The position numbers and the translations under genes were made by a program. The notes under the pieces are model-generated. The model had not been told where the DNA came from. It worked only from the letters and a program-made list of their open reading frames with translations, and ran no database searches. 64,000 nucleotides of DNA, from assembly GCA_025766275.1 (NCBI GenBank), contig JAFKAC010000018.1, positions 1-64,000 on the forward strand, in the 5' to 3' direction. Positions 9,352-19,764 of this stretch are shown piece after piece. How positions within the stretch are numbered: the first letter of the stretch is position 1; every line of letters begins with the position of its first letter. Source of the DNA: Lactarius indigo (lineage: Eukaryota; Basidiomycota; Agaricomycetes; Russulales; Russulaceae).

Positions 9352-10500
9352 ATGCCTACTTCCCCATTGCGACATGTCACACAAGCGCAACTCCTCGACT
9401 CCCTCGCGGACGACGCCCGCGCCCTCTTGGCTGAGGACGACGACACCGAAGTACCGAACACTCAGCTCACCCCATGGACGCCTCCTGCACCAGCAGAGGG
9501 GCCCATCACCGCACAAGAATGGGCCAACGTCATCACCAGATTCCCAGACCCAGCAACTACCCCCGACGATGAACGAGCAGTCGTCCACGTCTTCCGAAAC
9601 GACAGCGGCGAACGCGAGCCGATCGCCGCTATCCCCCCAAGCGACGACCTCATCGGCGTTCGCGGAGTTTTCCCGAGCAACAACCAGTGTTCAAGCGCTG
9701 ATGGAGTACGAGTTGGAGGGTTGGAGGAGAGTAGCAGCGGAGTGGCAGAAGGAACAGCTCGACTCAGCAGCGGCCCGACTGAGGGAGATGCGCGAGCGAC
9801 GGCAGCGATGGCGGCAGCTGAGGCTGGCCATGACGACGAAGATTATTACCCGGCGAGACACACCTTCCTTCGAATGAAACGCGACGCTGATAATCCCCTC
9901 ATCACACCCTGGCTCGTCTACTCCGACGGCTCCCCCATGTATCGAGGACGTGTGCGCGTGCCTGGTGCCGCCGATCACCGTCCGTTCACCGCCGCCGAGG
10001 ATCCCGTGCATGTCATTGCGCCTGAAGGGTTCCGGGCGAACCGACGACCCCATTACATTCGATACCCCATCACCGGGCCAGACGGAGTAGAGAGGGACAC
10101 GTCGCACGTCCAGATCATCGGAGGAGCGGACCCCCTCATACTGGGAGTTATACCGGGCTCGCCGCACGTCTACGGTAAGCCCTTCTACGCCGAACCCCAC
10201 GTATCAGCCGCGCTCCGCCCCATGTACCCGCACGAGGACCTCGTGGTCTTCGAGGCGGACAAAATCACCGACCGCGCACTCAATCGTATCAACGATGAGT
10301 CGCTTACCGCGGAGGTCACACGCTTCCACGCCGCCAGCTACGAGCTGGACCAACTCCGAGCCAGGGTGAGTCAGCTTCGCGCCATGATCGAGTGCGCACA
10401 GGATGACAGGCGAGACTCCATTTACCGCCTGGAGCGAGCGACCGCCCTGGAGCGTATCGCGGACGAGCAGCGCGACTGGCCGGCCCGTGACTTTCGGTGA
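9352..10500 (+). CDS. Extra 3' ORF (ORF3) of element 1, function unknown
   Basis: About 382 aa from ATG 9352 (MPTSPLRHVT) to TGA 10498-10500; the same start motif occurs in element 2 at 61244. I recognise no domain. Conserved blocks between the two elements are GPITAQEWANV, the IPP-DDLIG segment, DYYPARH, APEGFRANR, HVQIIGGA, GVIPGSPHVYGKPFYA and KITDRALNRI, and it ends in a likely coiled coil with DFR at the C-terminus. The middle part (about 9680-9870) is less conserved in this frame than in the +1 frame. Located after the chromodomain and just before the polypurine tract, where some retroelements carry accessory genes. In this copy it is in frame with pol. Confidence 0.75.
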   Translation: MPTSPLRHVTQAQLLDSLADDARALLAEDDDTEVPNTQLTPWTPPAPAEGPITAQEWANVITRFPDPATTPDDERAVVHVFRNDSGEREPIAAIPPSDDLIGVRGVFPSNNQCSSADGVRVGGLEESSSGVAEGTARLSSGPTEGDARATAAMAAAEAGHDDEDYYPARHTFLRMKRDADNPLITPWLVYSDGSPMYRGRVRVPGAADHRPFTAAEDPVHVIAPEGFRANRRPHYIRYPITGPDGVERDTSHVQIIGGADPLILGVIPGSPHVYGKPFYAEPHVSAALRPMYPHEDLVVFEADKITDRALNRINDESLTAEVTRFHAASYELDQLRARVSQLRAMIECAQDDRRDSIYRLERATALERIADEQRDWPARDFR

Positions 10501-10518
10501 GTCTGGGGCCTCACGCTT

Positions 10519-10531
10519 AGAAAGGGGGTGA
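10519..10531 (+). other. Polypurine tract of element 1
   Basis: AGAAAGGGGGTGA lies immediately 5' of the 3' LTR and is repeated before the 3' LTR of element 2 and before the older LTR at 62952. It is the expected plus-strand primer of reverse transcription. Confidence 0.85.
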
Positions 10532-11026
10532 TGTTACGTTTCGACTCGGACCCTTACTGTACCGGTTGCAACTACGGCGGTAAGGTAGATTAGTTGCGGA
10601 CTTATGATAGGCGATTACGAGTACGATAGGAGATTGCGCGCTGATTGCTGACTGAGGACTACGCCACTAATACTAGTAGTAGTAGTATTAGGATTCGAGC
10701 TACTTACGCGACACGTTGGACGCTACATTACCGTGACTCATAGCAGCGCTTGAAAGCCTGCTCAACTTGTATTTAATCTGTCTTGTGAGGACCAAGATAC
10801 GCCATCTTGGTCTTCTTGAATCGTCACTTGTTTCCTTTCCTTCTTCTCTAAAACGGTTGTCCGACTTCGTTCGTGACTTAGATATTCGACTTGTCGGTGT
10901 ACCTTCGCGTATTCACTTCGACAAGGGCTTGGACCTTCGTGTCTTCAAGTCGGCAAAGCTATCACGTCGCTAAGTTGTTATCGCCTCTTCGTGCTCAAGT
11001 TGAGCTAACGTCGTGACGACGTTACA
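10532..11026 (+). repeat. 3' LTR of element 1
   Basis: 495 bp, begins TGTTACG and ends GTTACA; two differences from the 5' LTR. It is followed by GCGCT, the second target-site copy. Confidence 0.97.
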
Positions 11027-11816
11027 GCGCTCTTAAGGATGATACTGGCACAGACAACCGTTTTCTAATGAAGTTGGAGTACGCTGTGTGTAAGTAAACA
11101 ATATGTGATGTTGTTCAAATGGAGCTGCGACGCACAATGACCCGAAGGGCTATGTTCTTTGCAGATACATCTTTCTGCGTTCTCTTCCGAGGGCGCCTCA
11201 AGTTGTCTTCCGAATCCGAATCCAAGCCAATACCAGCATCACTTTCAGTCTCGCTGGCAGGCGTTTCTTCACCGAGCTCTCCAAGATTTCTTTCGGATTC
11301 ATCAAAGACCCCATGCAAGTCGACAGCCATGGGGTCAACTATGTGACATGGATCCCGCTTGTCGAGTGTGCCAAGTAAGGTGAATATAAATGCCCACAGA
11401 GTCGGGGCAACATGCCGAATCTTTCCTGCAAGTTGGGGTGTGAAAGTTGACTCGACTTGCTCCACGGTAGCAGCGTTTGCATGAAACCGAAGGCCATGGT
11501 CTTTATTCGTCAACTCCTCAGCTTCTCTCCTCAGCACCAGGTGTGTATTCTGAAGAGCCCAAGCAGATACCGAAGCAGAAGTTGGGATGTGATTGACAAG
11601 GTGGGCGCATACATTAACAGCCTTGCGCTCCAGTTGGTCTTTGGCTGACTGTACTGCTTGATATCTCAGATCGCGCGTTTGGGAAGCAAGGACATCCTCC
11701 GCTAGTGAGGATATCGAGTACCTGTGTTCAGAGAGATGACAGAGGACAGTAATGAGTTCGGGGCGCACATGTACTGCGTATGGCAAGGTATAGAGTCTGC
11801 AGTCTGGGACCTCCAA
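11027..11816 (-). pseudogene. DUF6589-family gene, 5' part, separated by element 1
   Basis: Minus-strand coding with family-typical blocks: SAWALQNTHLVLRREAEEL, KDHGLRF, IRHVAPTLW, an acidic stretch, then RRPRKRTQKDVSAKNIALRVI. A 71-nt intron (11065-11135) joins this to KTVVCASIILKSA, the start of the exon that the retroelement interrupts. The split exon (11064-11027 plus 3208-1760, one 5-bp target copy removed) is 1487 nt, entering in phase 0 and leaving in phase 2, as the next exon requires. The first residues are unclear: the frame closes just upstream of 11816, so an acceptor near 11796 is likely. Confidence 0.75.
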
Positions 11817-12829
11817 AGGACTTCATGCGCTCATGGATTTGGGCGTATGTACATTAATTAACAATTCCCGGTATAGATACGCACATCTCAATAATAAAAC
11901 AGCAGATATAGCGACGAAGGACCTCGATGTGCCACGCCCCGGAAAACGCCGACACAAAAGTCCCCAGTCGGTCCCAAGCGTAACGAGACGCGAAGTTTGG
12001 ATATAATAGGAAGGTGAGGGCGCACGCGTCTCTTACGCGCGAGCCGACGGGAGGGAGTCTGGGATACTTCCTACTTCGTCTTTGTTTGGAAGTTGGCACT
12101 CAGGCTTCTCAAGGTGACAAACGGCGGGTTTGGCATCATTTGGGGAGGCAAAGGTTCGATCAAGGAGAGCCAGGAGTATCTGGTCAAATAATGAACTTAG
12201 CAAGCCAGGCTTTGTGCTTCTTGCATCGAGCGATGACTAAAGTTTGCCGTGGAGTTTTCACCTCGGAGTTGACCCTGCTACTTAGGATATACATAGCCAG
12301 ACCAAGCGCTTGAGCTGGAGAAGAAGAGCACGTGCTATGAGTGAGTGATGGTCTGCACTTGGCTACTCTGTCTGAAGATCTGTGCTCCTGGTGCCCTTCA
12401 CGCCCGCCATAGGATTTGGGACCGCGCTAAAAAGAAGGGCGGCTGCCACCCTTCAATTGAGGTCCCCTTTGCAGCAGGATCACCGGCCCTAAGGTAGGGT
12501 ATGAAAGTCCACTGACTCCACATTTGTGGCTTCAAATACCGAGGCTAGATGCCCGGCGGCACCTAACTCCACAAAGATCATTTTCACTCGCGCACCCCCC
12601 ACCCCCGCTCATCCCGCCGCATTGCGCGATGGGGCGACCGGCCCTATTGCCGATTCTGGCCCAGCTTAGGCCCCGCCGGACAAACCTGCAGCAGGTGGGC
12701 GGGGGTGGGCTGCAGGCACTTACTTGCATCACCAGCCCTGCCCCCGCTCCTGCAGCCATAGCCGAGGTGATGCGCCCCCCCTGCCACCCCTTGGCTGATT
12801 TCAGTGGGCTGCGTGGGGTGCGGGGGAAG
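11817..12829. other. No clear gene; possible remnants of the DUF6589 5' end
   Basis: A minus-strand frame at 11854-12099 contains YAWDRLGTFVSAF, which resembles the N-terminal region of DUF6589 proteins as I recall it, but no phase-consistent exon could be built. From 12300 to 12830 I see no coding signal. From about 12590 the sequence becomes very C/G-rich. Confidence 0.4.
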
Positions 12830-13310
12830 CAAGTGCGGCACCAGGGTCGGCACCGGCTACTTGTCCCCCCCGCCTCCGCCCCGGTAGGGCAGGTGGTGGT
12901 GGGTGTGGGTGGTTGGGGTGGGGGGGGTGGCAGGCGCGGCACCAGCTGCTTGCCCCCCCCCCCACCCCTGTGCCAGCGGGGCGGGGTGAAGGGGGCAGGC
13001 GCGGCACCAGGGTCGGCGCCAGCTGCCTGCCCTCCTTCCTGTGCCAGCGGGGTAGGGCGGGGGGGGGAGGGGGGGGAGGGGGCAGGCGCGGCACCAGGGT
13101 CGGCACCAGCTGCCTGCCCTCCTTCCTGTGCCAGCGGGATAGGGCGGGGGGGGGAGGGGGCAGGCGCGGCACCAGGGTCGGCACCAGCTGCCTGCCCTCC
13201 TTCCTGTGCCGGCGGGGTAGGGCGGGGGGGGGGGGCAGGCGCTGGCACCAGGGTCGGCACCAGCTGCTTGCCCTCCCCAGGAGGCGCAGTAGGTGGGGGA
13301 GAAGGAAGGG
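12830..13310. repeat. GC-rich minisatellite
   Basis: Units of about 75-87 bp share GGCACCAGGGTCGGC followed by a CAGCTGCCTGCCC-type segment and G-runs. Clear copies begin near 12837, 13002, 13089, 13167 and 13242, with a partial copy near 12936. Long open frames cross it on both strands, but they are only proline- or glycine-rich translations of the repeat. Confidence 0.85.
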
Positions 13311-13537
13311 GGGGTTCGGAAGTGGCCGAGCAAGTTGATATATCGCGCCACTCCGCTCCCACCCTAAGTAGCACGTGCCCACAGGGCCAGGGGGCGCCTT
13401 CGTGCCTTCTTCTGTCACACCGCGGTGACCGGTCCGCGGAGCCGATTGCTGACCAAGTCGAGCACGGCGGTTCCCACCCTGGGGTTGGGGCGTTTGGTGG
13501 CGCAGACTTGGCGCCAAGATTTATCGGGTAAGAGCTA

Positions 13538-14247
13538 CTATCGTTCCCACACCTCTGCAAAAAAACGGTAATCTTTTTTTGTAGCTTCAACAACACATCG
13601 TAGCTACTTCATTCTGTACATAGTAATAGATATGTTTATATCCCACCAGAATCATATTTTTATTTATTTGTTTCTGAATCCGTTCAATGTGGAGCAATGA
13701 GTACCACCTCTGCAGCTTTTGGTCACACTTTGTCACTGTGGCGGCAGACTAGCGGCAGGCGGAGTGGTTGGCATTTGGCAAAAGTGGCGATGCGAGTCAG
13801 TCCGAGCCTGCCATGAAAGTTCCCTGTGCCGAAGGTGCCGTTTTGTGCCTAAAGAGGAGTTCCAATTGCTTGCCGAATTGGGTCACGTTTTGTCACCTTT
13901 CCATGGGCTTCGGTGAGCTTTTTGTCTCCAGCTTGATCGCCTCCGTCTGTTGACTCCAAAATTTGTAGAGTCACTGTAGTAATGGATAGTAACATCACAG
14001 TGAGGCGAGGTCCCGTAGGAATGTCGGGATCGGTCAGATCTGGGGGGGTAGGGATGCTTTTGAGACCACCCCATTACCTTTGTCGATTTTTAATGACCAC
14101 GATTTTTCTCTGATCCTCAGTATACTGTGTGATCTTGTATCTACATATGTTAGAGAATATAGTGTATTTTGTTTGGGGAGAAAGGAAACTGGGAAAGTAC
14201 TGATCTACTATGATCTTTCAGAATTTGCAGAGGTGTGGGAACGATAG
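13538..14247. mobile_element. TA-flanked inverted-repeat element (Tc1/mariner-like MITE), 710 bp
   Basis: Perfect 24-bp terminal inverted repeats (13538-13561 and 14224-14247, starting CTATCGTTCCCACACC) are flanked by TA on both sides (13536-13537, 14248-14249). The TA duplication is typical of Tc1/mariner/pogo elements. No transposase is visible inside, so it is non-autonomous. Confidence 0.8.
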
Positions 14248-14335
14248 TAGTCTACAGCTGGACACTTTACTCCGCCGCCAACCGAATGCCCTTTTCTGCC
14301 ACATTTGGATGGGCGTTTTGACGGGTTGGGCTATC

Positions 14336-15448
14336 CACAACTGGTGCAGCATGTGAAATCGGGTGTACGATTGCCCCCCGTCTCGCCGAGGACGGCTTCG
14401 ATGTCGCAGTCAACGACGTATCAGGTACCCTGGGATTGGATGGGCTTGTCAAAGAGATTGAGGGCAAAGGGCGGCGCTCACTTGGCGTCCCCGCGGGTGT
14501 CTCTCTGGAACCAGAAGTGGAGAAGATGGTTCAGACAGCCATGCAAGCCTCGGCGCGATAAGTTGGTGGTGCTGTAGCGGCGATTGGCGTTCTGGCACTC
14601 ACACTTTCAATAGATGGTGGCAAATGCGGGAATAATTACCATTGAGTCATTTCTGAACGGTATGTTTTTAGAGAAGGCACTAGCCTTGCATTACTAACTA
14701 GGGGCGTCAGCAGTTACCGTTGAGAGCTTCGACCGGTTGATGGCGGTCAATGCTCGTGGCACAACGCTGTGCTACAAGCACGCCGGGAGGCAAATGATCG
14801 CACAAGGCCGCTGTGGGCGTATCACCGGTACCCACCACCCAGTCAGCTTCAATTCTAAAATTTTCACATTGACCCGCGGTTACACCAGGGGTGGCTTCGT
14901 TATCGGGAAAACAGGGTCGTTTCTTCCCCCCTATGCGCTGTAGCGGGACGGAGTTCTAATACGAACGCAGCCCCAGGCATCATCCTGGCGTACAGTGCAA
15001 CCAAGTTTGCTGCTTGCAGCCTCACGCAAGCGGCTGGCACATCTTTTTTTACCGAACTAGGTGCTTCGCTCTCATTGGCTGGCGCTGGGGGGTGTCTACA
15101 GCCCGGGAGTTTGGCAAGTACAGGATCGCCGCGAATGCGTATTCTCCCGGACTAATGGGCACCTCTATGAGCCAGTTTCTTCTCTTGTTTGAGCGCTGCT
15201 TCTCACCCTCCAATAGTTCATCCGCTGAGAGCCACCGGTGGGACTAGCCCGATACCGCTTGATGCCGTGAGCACACCCTTGACCTGCGCAATGAACTTTA
15301 ATGTGAGCGAGGTTTTAGGCCACTGCGAGTGCACCGGTTCGGCGCCTTGGAACACCAGAGGACACGGCCGGCCTCGTGTCTTGCTTTGCCTCGGATGGCG
15401 CTAGCTTTATCACCGGTGCGCAAATATCTGAGGCACGAAACCATTAAT
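14336..15448 (+). pseudogene. Short-chain dehydrogenase/reductase (SDR) pseudogene
   Basis: An SDR can be followed across several frames: TTGAA with IGCTIAPRLAEDGFDVAVND (cofactor loop; the TGxxxGxG motif is damaged), KMVQT, MVANAGIITIESF, an intron with GTATGT donor and ACTAAC branch-like site, VNARGTTLCYKHAGRQM, AYSATKFA (the active-site YxxxK as YSATK), EFGKYRIAANAYSPG and finally GTPEDTAGLVSCFASDGA with SFITGAQ. The best match I know is the acetoin/diacetyl reductase-type SDR group. Stops and frameshifts break it (TAA near 14560, and several changes of frame from 14850 to 15350). It converges on the permease pseudogene. Confidence 0.8.
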
Positions 15449-15679
15449 TAGCGCTACCTGTCGCTGCCGTGCTATATGAGGGCCAATGCGTACGCTCCGT
15501 TTCTTTCAGGCCCCATACTGGCTCCCATAGCCATTCTGATCTGACGTCACAATAGGTCTCGCTGCGTGGAGGTCGCTACTTTGATTAAATACAGCGGAGA
15601 AACGGAAGGATGCGGTGGAGGATTTATATCTACTGGATTGTCGACGGCGGTGTGTTGGCTGGTGTCTTGGTGCACCGTT

Positions 15680-17464
15680 CATACGGTACAGCCAGCTGGA
15701 GAACGGGAGAGCGCCGTCCCGCGCACTGAGCGGTAGCAGTGGTCAGAGAGTCGCCGGTGGCGAGAAATTTGAGACCCACAGGGCGAAAGATTGGCGCGAC
15801 GCAGCAGGCGTCTAAAAAGGCTGCCAGCCCAGCCGTAACTCGCTGCCAGCCAGGGGGAAGGGGCAGAAAAACGGGCTATACTAGAACCCATCACATACTG
15901 TGCTATAATGATGAGCGACCGTGTGGCAAGTGTGCCCTTTTGACTGAAGCTATTAAAGGAAATCTGAGCCATGGGTAGACCAAAGCTGCTATTCACGATG
16001 CCCCCGGGGTCCTGGCCCGTGCAGAACGCGAGAGTCGCAACGGCCGCTATCTCGGGGATTCGGATCAAGTCGCAGCCCGGGCGATAGGGTGAGGCGTACC
16101 CCGCCCAAGAACCCCACCCATGCCGATGGCCCAGGTGATGCCCCATGGAACAGCAATTGCTGCGTTCGAAGCCTCCTCAGAGATATGTACAGCGGGGTCA
16201 AACGAGCCTGTATGGTAAGGAGGAATTGGTCTGTACGCGGTCACAAGCGCTGATTTGAAAGGCAAGACGCACATACGGTCCAAAGCGGTGCCAAGAAGCT
16301 CAAGATAAACGCAAAGCCATCTGTTCAGTCACACGCTGTAGTTCCTAGGTCAGTGTTCAGTTGCCACATGAATTAGGAGTGGACGCCCAATTCGTGAAGT
16401 TTCCGGGGGCATAGCTTGCGCTATTCTTGAGCTCCCTGGGAGTCGCAGCAGGGGGCGCGATAATGACAGCAGGACAGAGCCTGGGAGGTATTGGGATTGA
16501 GCGCATCGCACAAAATGGCACCTGGAAAAGAGCTCACAGCATGCCCAATGCAGCATACGCATTCTGCAATCGTGCCAATACATTTGTCCCCAAACAGCAT
16601 ATAACGGCATGACTAAGCACGATGCTGATGTACACGCCGCTGCAAGTAACCCCGGTGAGCAAGTCGGAGCGAGGAATAGGAGTGGAGCAACAAAAAAAGT
16701 TTGCGAATTCGTAGGGGTAAAGGAACCATGCGACCCGATGCCAGCCGCAGCCATGATTTGAATCGCTGCGCCCCAGTCAGCCGAAGCAACCGCACCGATG
16801 GACCTAATGGTATTGGCATCTGTGTAAGAGAGAAAGGTAAGACGGTGTCACCACTCCTGACTTGCGAGACTGACATCCGACGATCCAAGCTAGGAGATTA
16901 TGCCATTTTGGGGAGGATAAAGAGCGCGTCCAAAAATACGACTGTTGTCACGTGCAGACGAAGTGAGCGGGTCAATGATTTTGGGCGTCAACATACGCCA
17001 CCTGATGTCGGAGCTGCTGAGGCAAGTTCTGCTACCGACAGGCCGACGATGAAGATGAAAAAACTGGCGACGGCCCACTAGAGAAACCGCTGAGTACGTT
17101 GTAGGATTTTTTGTAAGGAGTGAAGCGAAACGGACCCCCCAAACCATAGCCGCAGGACCACCATTCGGTAACGAGTAAAACAAGACCGAGCTGCAGCCAG
17201 AGACTACTTGGTAAGGATGCATGGGGAAAGGAGAACTGGGACAAACGCGATAGGTGGCAAGAGACCAACGATGCTAAATGCGATTCTGAAAACCTGAATG
17301 AGGGGGTTGGTCCCTGAGTAAGTGACGGGGAAATAAGGACGAAAAAATACCTCGATTGGCTTGAAGGCTCGCCAGAATTCCTGCTTGTAACCGAGCTCGG
17401 CGAGTAGCTCTTCATCAGCACTGGCAATGGCTTGTTTGCGCCGTTTTCGAATGTCTGCCGACAT
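15680..17464 (-). pseudogene. APC-family amino-acid permease pseudogene
   Basis: Minus-strand pieces in several frames give a fungal amino-acid permease of the APC superfamily: the N-terminus ADEELLAELGYKQEF (near 17420), then YSLPNGGPAAMVWG, a frame-shifted VAELASAAPTSGG stretch, AAAGIGSHGSFTPTNSQTF, VHISEEASNAAIAVPWGITW, and GLPMAQISFNSF followed by QKGTLATRSLIIIAQYVMG. Such permeases are multi-pass plasma-membrane proteins. Many frameshifts and stops separate the pieces and the C-terminal helices are not recognisable, so it is dead. Confidence 0.8.
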
Positions 17465-19204
17465 CGCTTGACCTTATGCTTGGAGCCTAGAGAAAGAAAG
17501 ACCGAACTTATAAGAGGTTGGGGAAAAGTGGGGCTTGAGAAAAAGGGGGCCCGATGGGGTTCCATAGAGATAAGAGGGTGAATAGATAACATGGAAGGAG
17601 TGGAGACGAGCGCTCATAGCTACAGTACTGTAGTCTAAATCACTGAAGAAAATTGAATCGGTGAAGACACCGTGACCGCATTTATTTTCCTGGTCAGACA
17701 CACCCTCTTGATTCGACCCGAATTCGACCCACACCCGACCCCTGCCGGACCGCTGGTGACTAATCCTGACTTTCCTTTTTTACTGGGCGTCACGTGTCTG
17801 TCACCTGTGGGATGCTTTTCACTTCGTTCCTTTCCACAAGTTGATCGCTTCAACCTGGTCAGTCCAAAATTGTCATAGTAAGTCTCCTTTACATGCACTA
17901 ACACCCTGTTTTGGCAGATCTCTACTTTTTCTGGAAGATCATTGGGATCTGCGTGCACAGAAAGGTTGTGCATTTGCAATAGCTTGTATGTGATACAGTA
18001 GTACGTTACCACGCCTTCATTCACCCCAACCGCTTCACAGCTGCCCCGCTCCACGCTCCACAACTGCAACTATCCATAGAACTGCATACAGAAGACCATG
18101 TTGGCTGACAAGGTGCCCTTTGATGCTACTGCCCCAGTCATCACCATCGCCACATCGTCGTTGCAACTCTGAAGCTGCCGTTTTACAAACCAGTGTGTAC
18201 ATCCTGCCTTCGCCTTCTCCCCCGCCTTTACGCCTCATGACCGCCTACCTGTCCCTCATACCCCTCGAAGGTACACGCGAGTCGCTCACTGTACTTACTG
18301 TAGTACCACCCGCAAAAAGGTAATGTTTATCCCTGCCATCTCCATTCCAGCTCGCGCATCCACAGGGCACCCTTTACACCCGCCAGTACATCACCACTTA
18401 CGAGTTACCACTCCCACTTTGCGCCACTTACAAAACATTTAGCTTTGTTTTGTTTTTTCTTGTTTCCCTCCGTTCTGTCTCATCGAGGGTAGGACAACGG
18501 CAGCCACAACATTGCCGCCGTTCCTTGCGCGCATGAAAGCACTCCCATTCGCCAGTTGCTACCGCATCGACTCCTTTGCCCATGCAACGATGCACCGACC
18601 CCGTCTTTCCCAACTGCCGCTACCCCATCGCTGTACCTGGTCATTGCGGCAACTCCCCCGCCTCCCCGGATCACGTTGCTACCACCCCGACTCTGTTGCC
18701 GACAGCAACGGTGATGGCAATTACAACGACGCAACCACAGCGACGAAGTGACGATAACGCGACCATGGCCATGACAACCGCGACGACGAAGCGCGCGCTG
18801 AAGACAGCCGCAGCCACAGCCGTAACGGCGATGATCGACGACGAAGTGCGCGACGATGAAGCGCACGAGACGGCGGCGGCGAGGACGGCGGGGACAGCAT
18901 ATCCAGCGTAGTGATATTCAGCTTAGTGTGTTTTAGTGTTTACGCAGAAGACATTATTATTTCTCATGTTCTTTGAATGATCTTTCGAGTGACCCTCTCA
19001 GTATCTTTCGCCAAGCTGCAGACCGGTAAGTATCCTTCTAGCAGAACTTTGAAAGGTATTGCACATCCAGGGGTCCTTCGGAAGATTTGGGCCATGCTTA
19101 CCGAAAGCAAAAACCCCTTTCCAGCTTCTACCGCTTCTGCCACGTCTGGAAACTGAGAGGGGCTCAAAAAAGTGACATGTTTTTTCTGATACGTGGCTCC
19201 CACC
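17465..19204. other. No gene seen
   Basis: Contains an element-like stretch near 17630-17890 whose GATCGCTTCAACCTGGTCAG block resembles part of the inverted-repeat element at 13538, and a low-complexity ACGACG/GCGACG-rich stretch near 18720-18900. Short open frames here look compositional. Confidence 0.5.
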
Positions 19205-19400
19205 GCCAGCCAGGCTTACGACATGCCAGTGCGATAAGGTGGAGATGGAAAAGGGTATAGGAAAGGAACAGCAGAAGGGTAGGCAGGAATGAAAAAAAAT
19301 GAGGACGTGAACGCTGACAGGCACGAAGGAAGGAGCGATGAGCTGGCGTAGAAGTTTTGTTAAGGAGCCAGAGCGAGACGACACGCTGTCGTGCTGCTGT
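19205..19400 (+). repeat. Dispersed repeat, copy 1 (upstream of the SNF2-like gene)
   Basis: Shares an ordered series of blocks (GCGATAAGGTGGAGATGG, GACGTGAACGCTGACAG, ATGAGCTGGCGTAGA, GACACGCTGTCGT) with 27605-27795 in the same strand orientation. The two genes it neighbours face opposite ways, so it is a dispersed repeat rather than a simple shared promoter. Confidence 0.65.
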
Positions 19401-19764
19401 GGAATCAAGTGTGGGATTAAAGCTGATGCTGAAGTGATACTAGAAAAATCCATATGGAAGGGCGACGTGGAGCAAGAATGTGGAGGGGGCGACACAAGAA
19501 CGAACGCTACCATGCATGGCTCAAATGAAGTGATCCGAGAATCTGCCGGGTAGATGATAGGAACCTTTTGACGAGAACTACGTGGCTGCCACCAACAACG
19601 CTGACGTGGAGATTCAATGATGTGTATGTGAGGGATGGGCCTTTGAGGCACCGCGCTGGTGGGGGAGGAGGTATATAGTGCGGGGTGTCTGTCAACGCAA
19701 ACTCTGCGAATCCCACTTTTCTCAGGCTGAAAACCAGGCACTTTTATTTTGCTCTCACCTTGCT

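Larger units (their letters stand above)
3214..11026 (+). mobile_element. Ty3/gypsy chromovirus (element 1), 7813 bp, inserted in the DUF6589 gene
   Basis: Full-length LTR retrotransposon: LTR, self-primer-type PBS, gag, pol (protease, RT, RNase H, integrase, chromodomain), extra 3' ORF, polypurine tract, LTR. Flanks are GTGCT (3209-3213) and GCGCT (11027-11031), a 5-bp target duplication with one CpG-type transition. The two 495-bp LTRs differ at two positions, so insertion is fairly recent. Pol has one nonsense codon (TGA 8926-8928), so the copy is probably not autonomous unless the stop is read through. The chromodomain plus Tf1-like priming places it near the Tf1/sushi group of chromoviruses; clade placement is from memory of these features, not a phylogeny. 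Confidence 0.95.

Noticed and set aside
12524..13596. Long open frames on both strands (335 and 354 codons)
   Set aside because: They translate the GC-rich minisatellite into proline- or glycine-rich repeats on both strands; no intron, start context or domain supports a gene.
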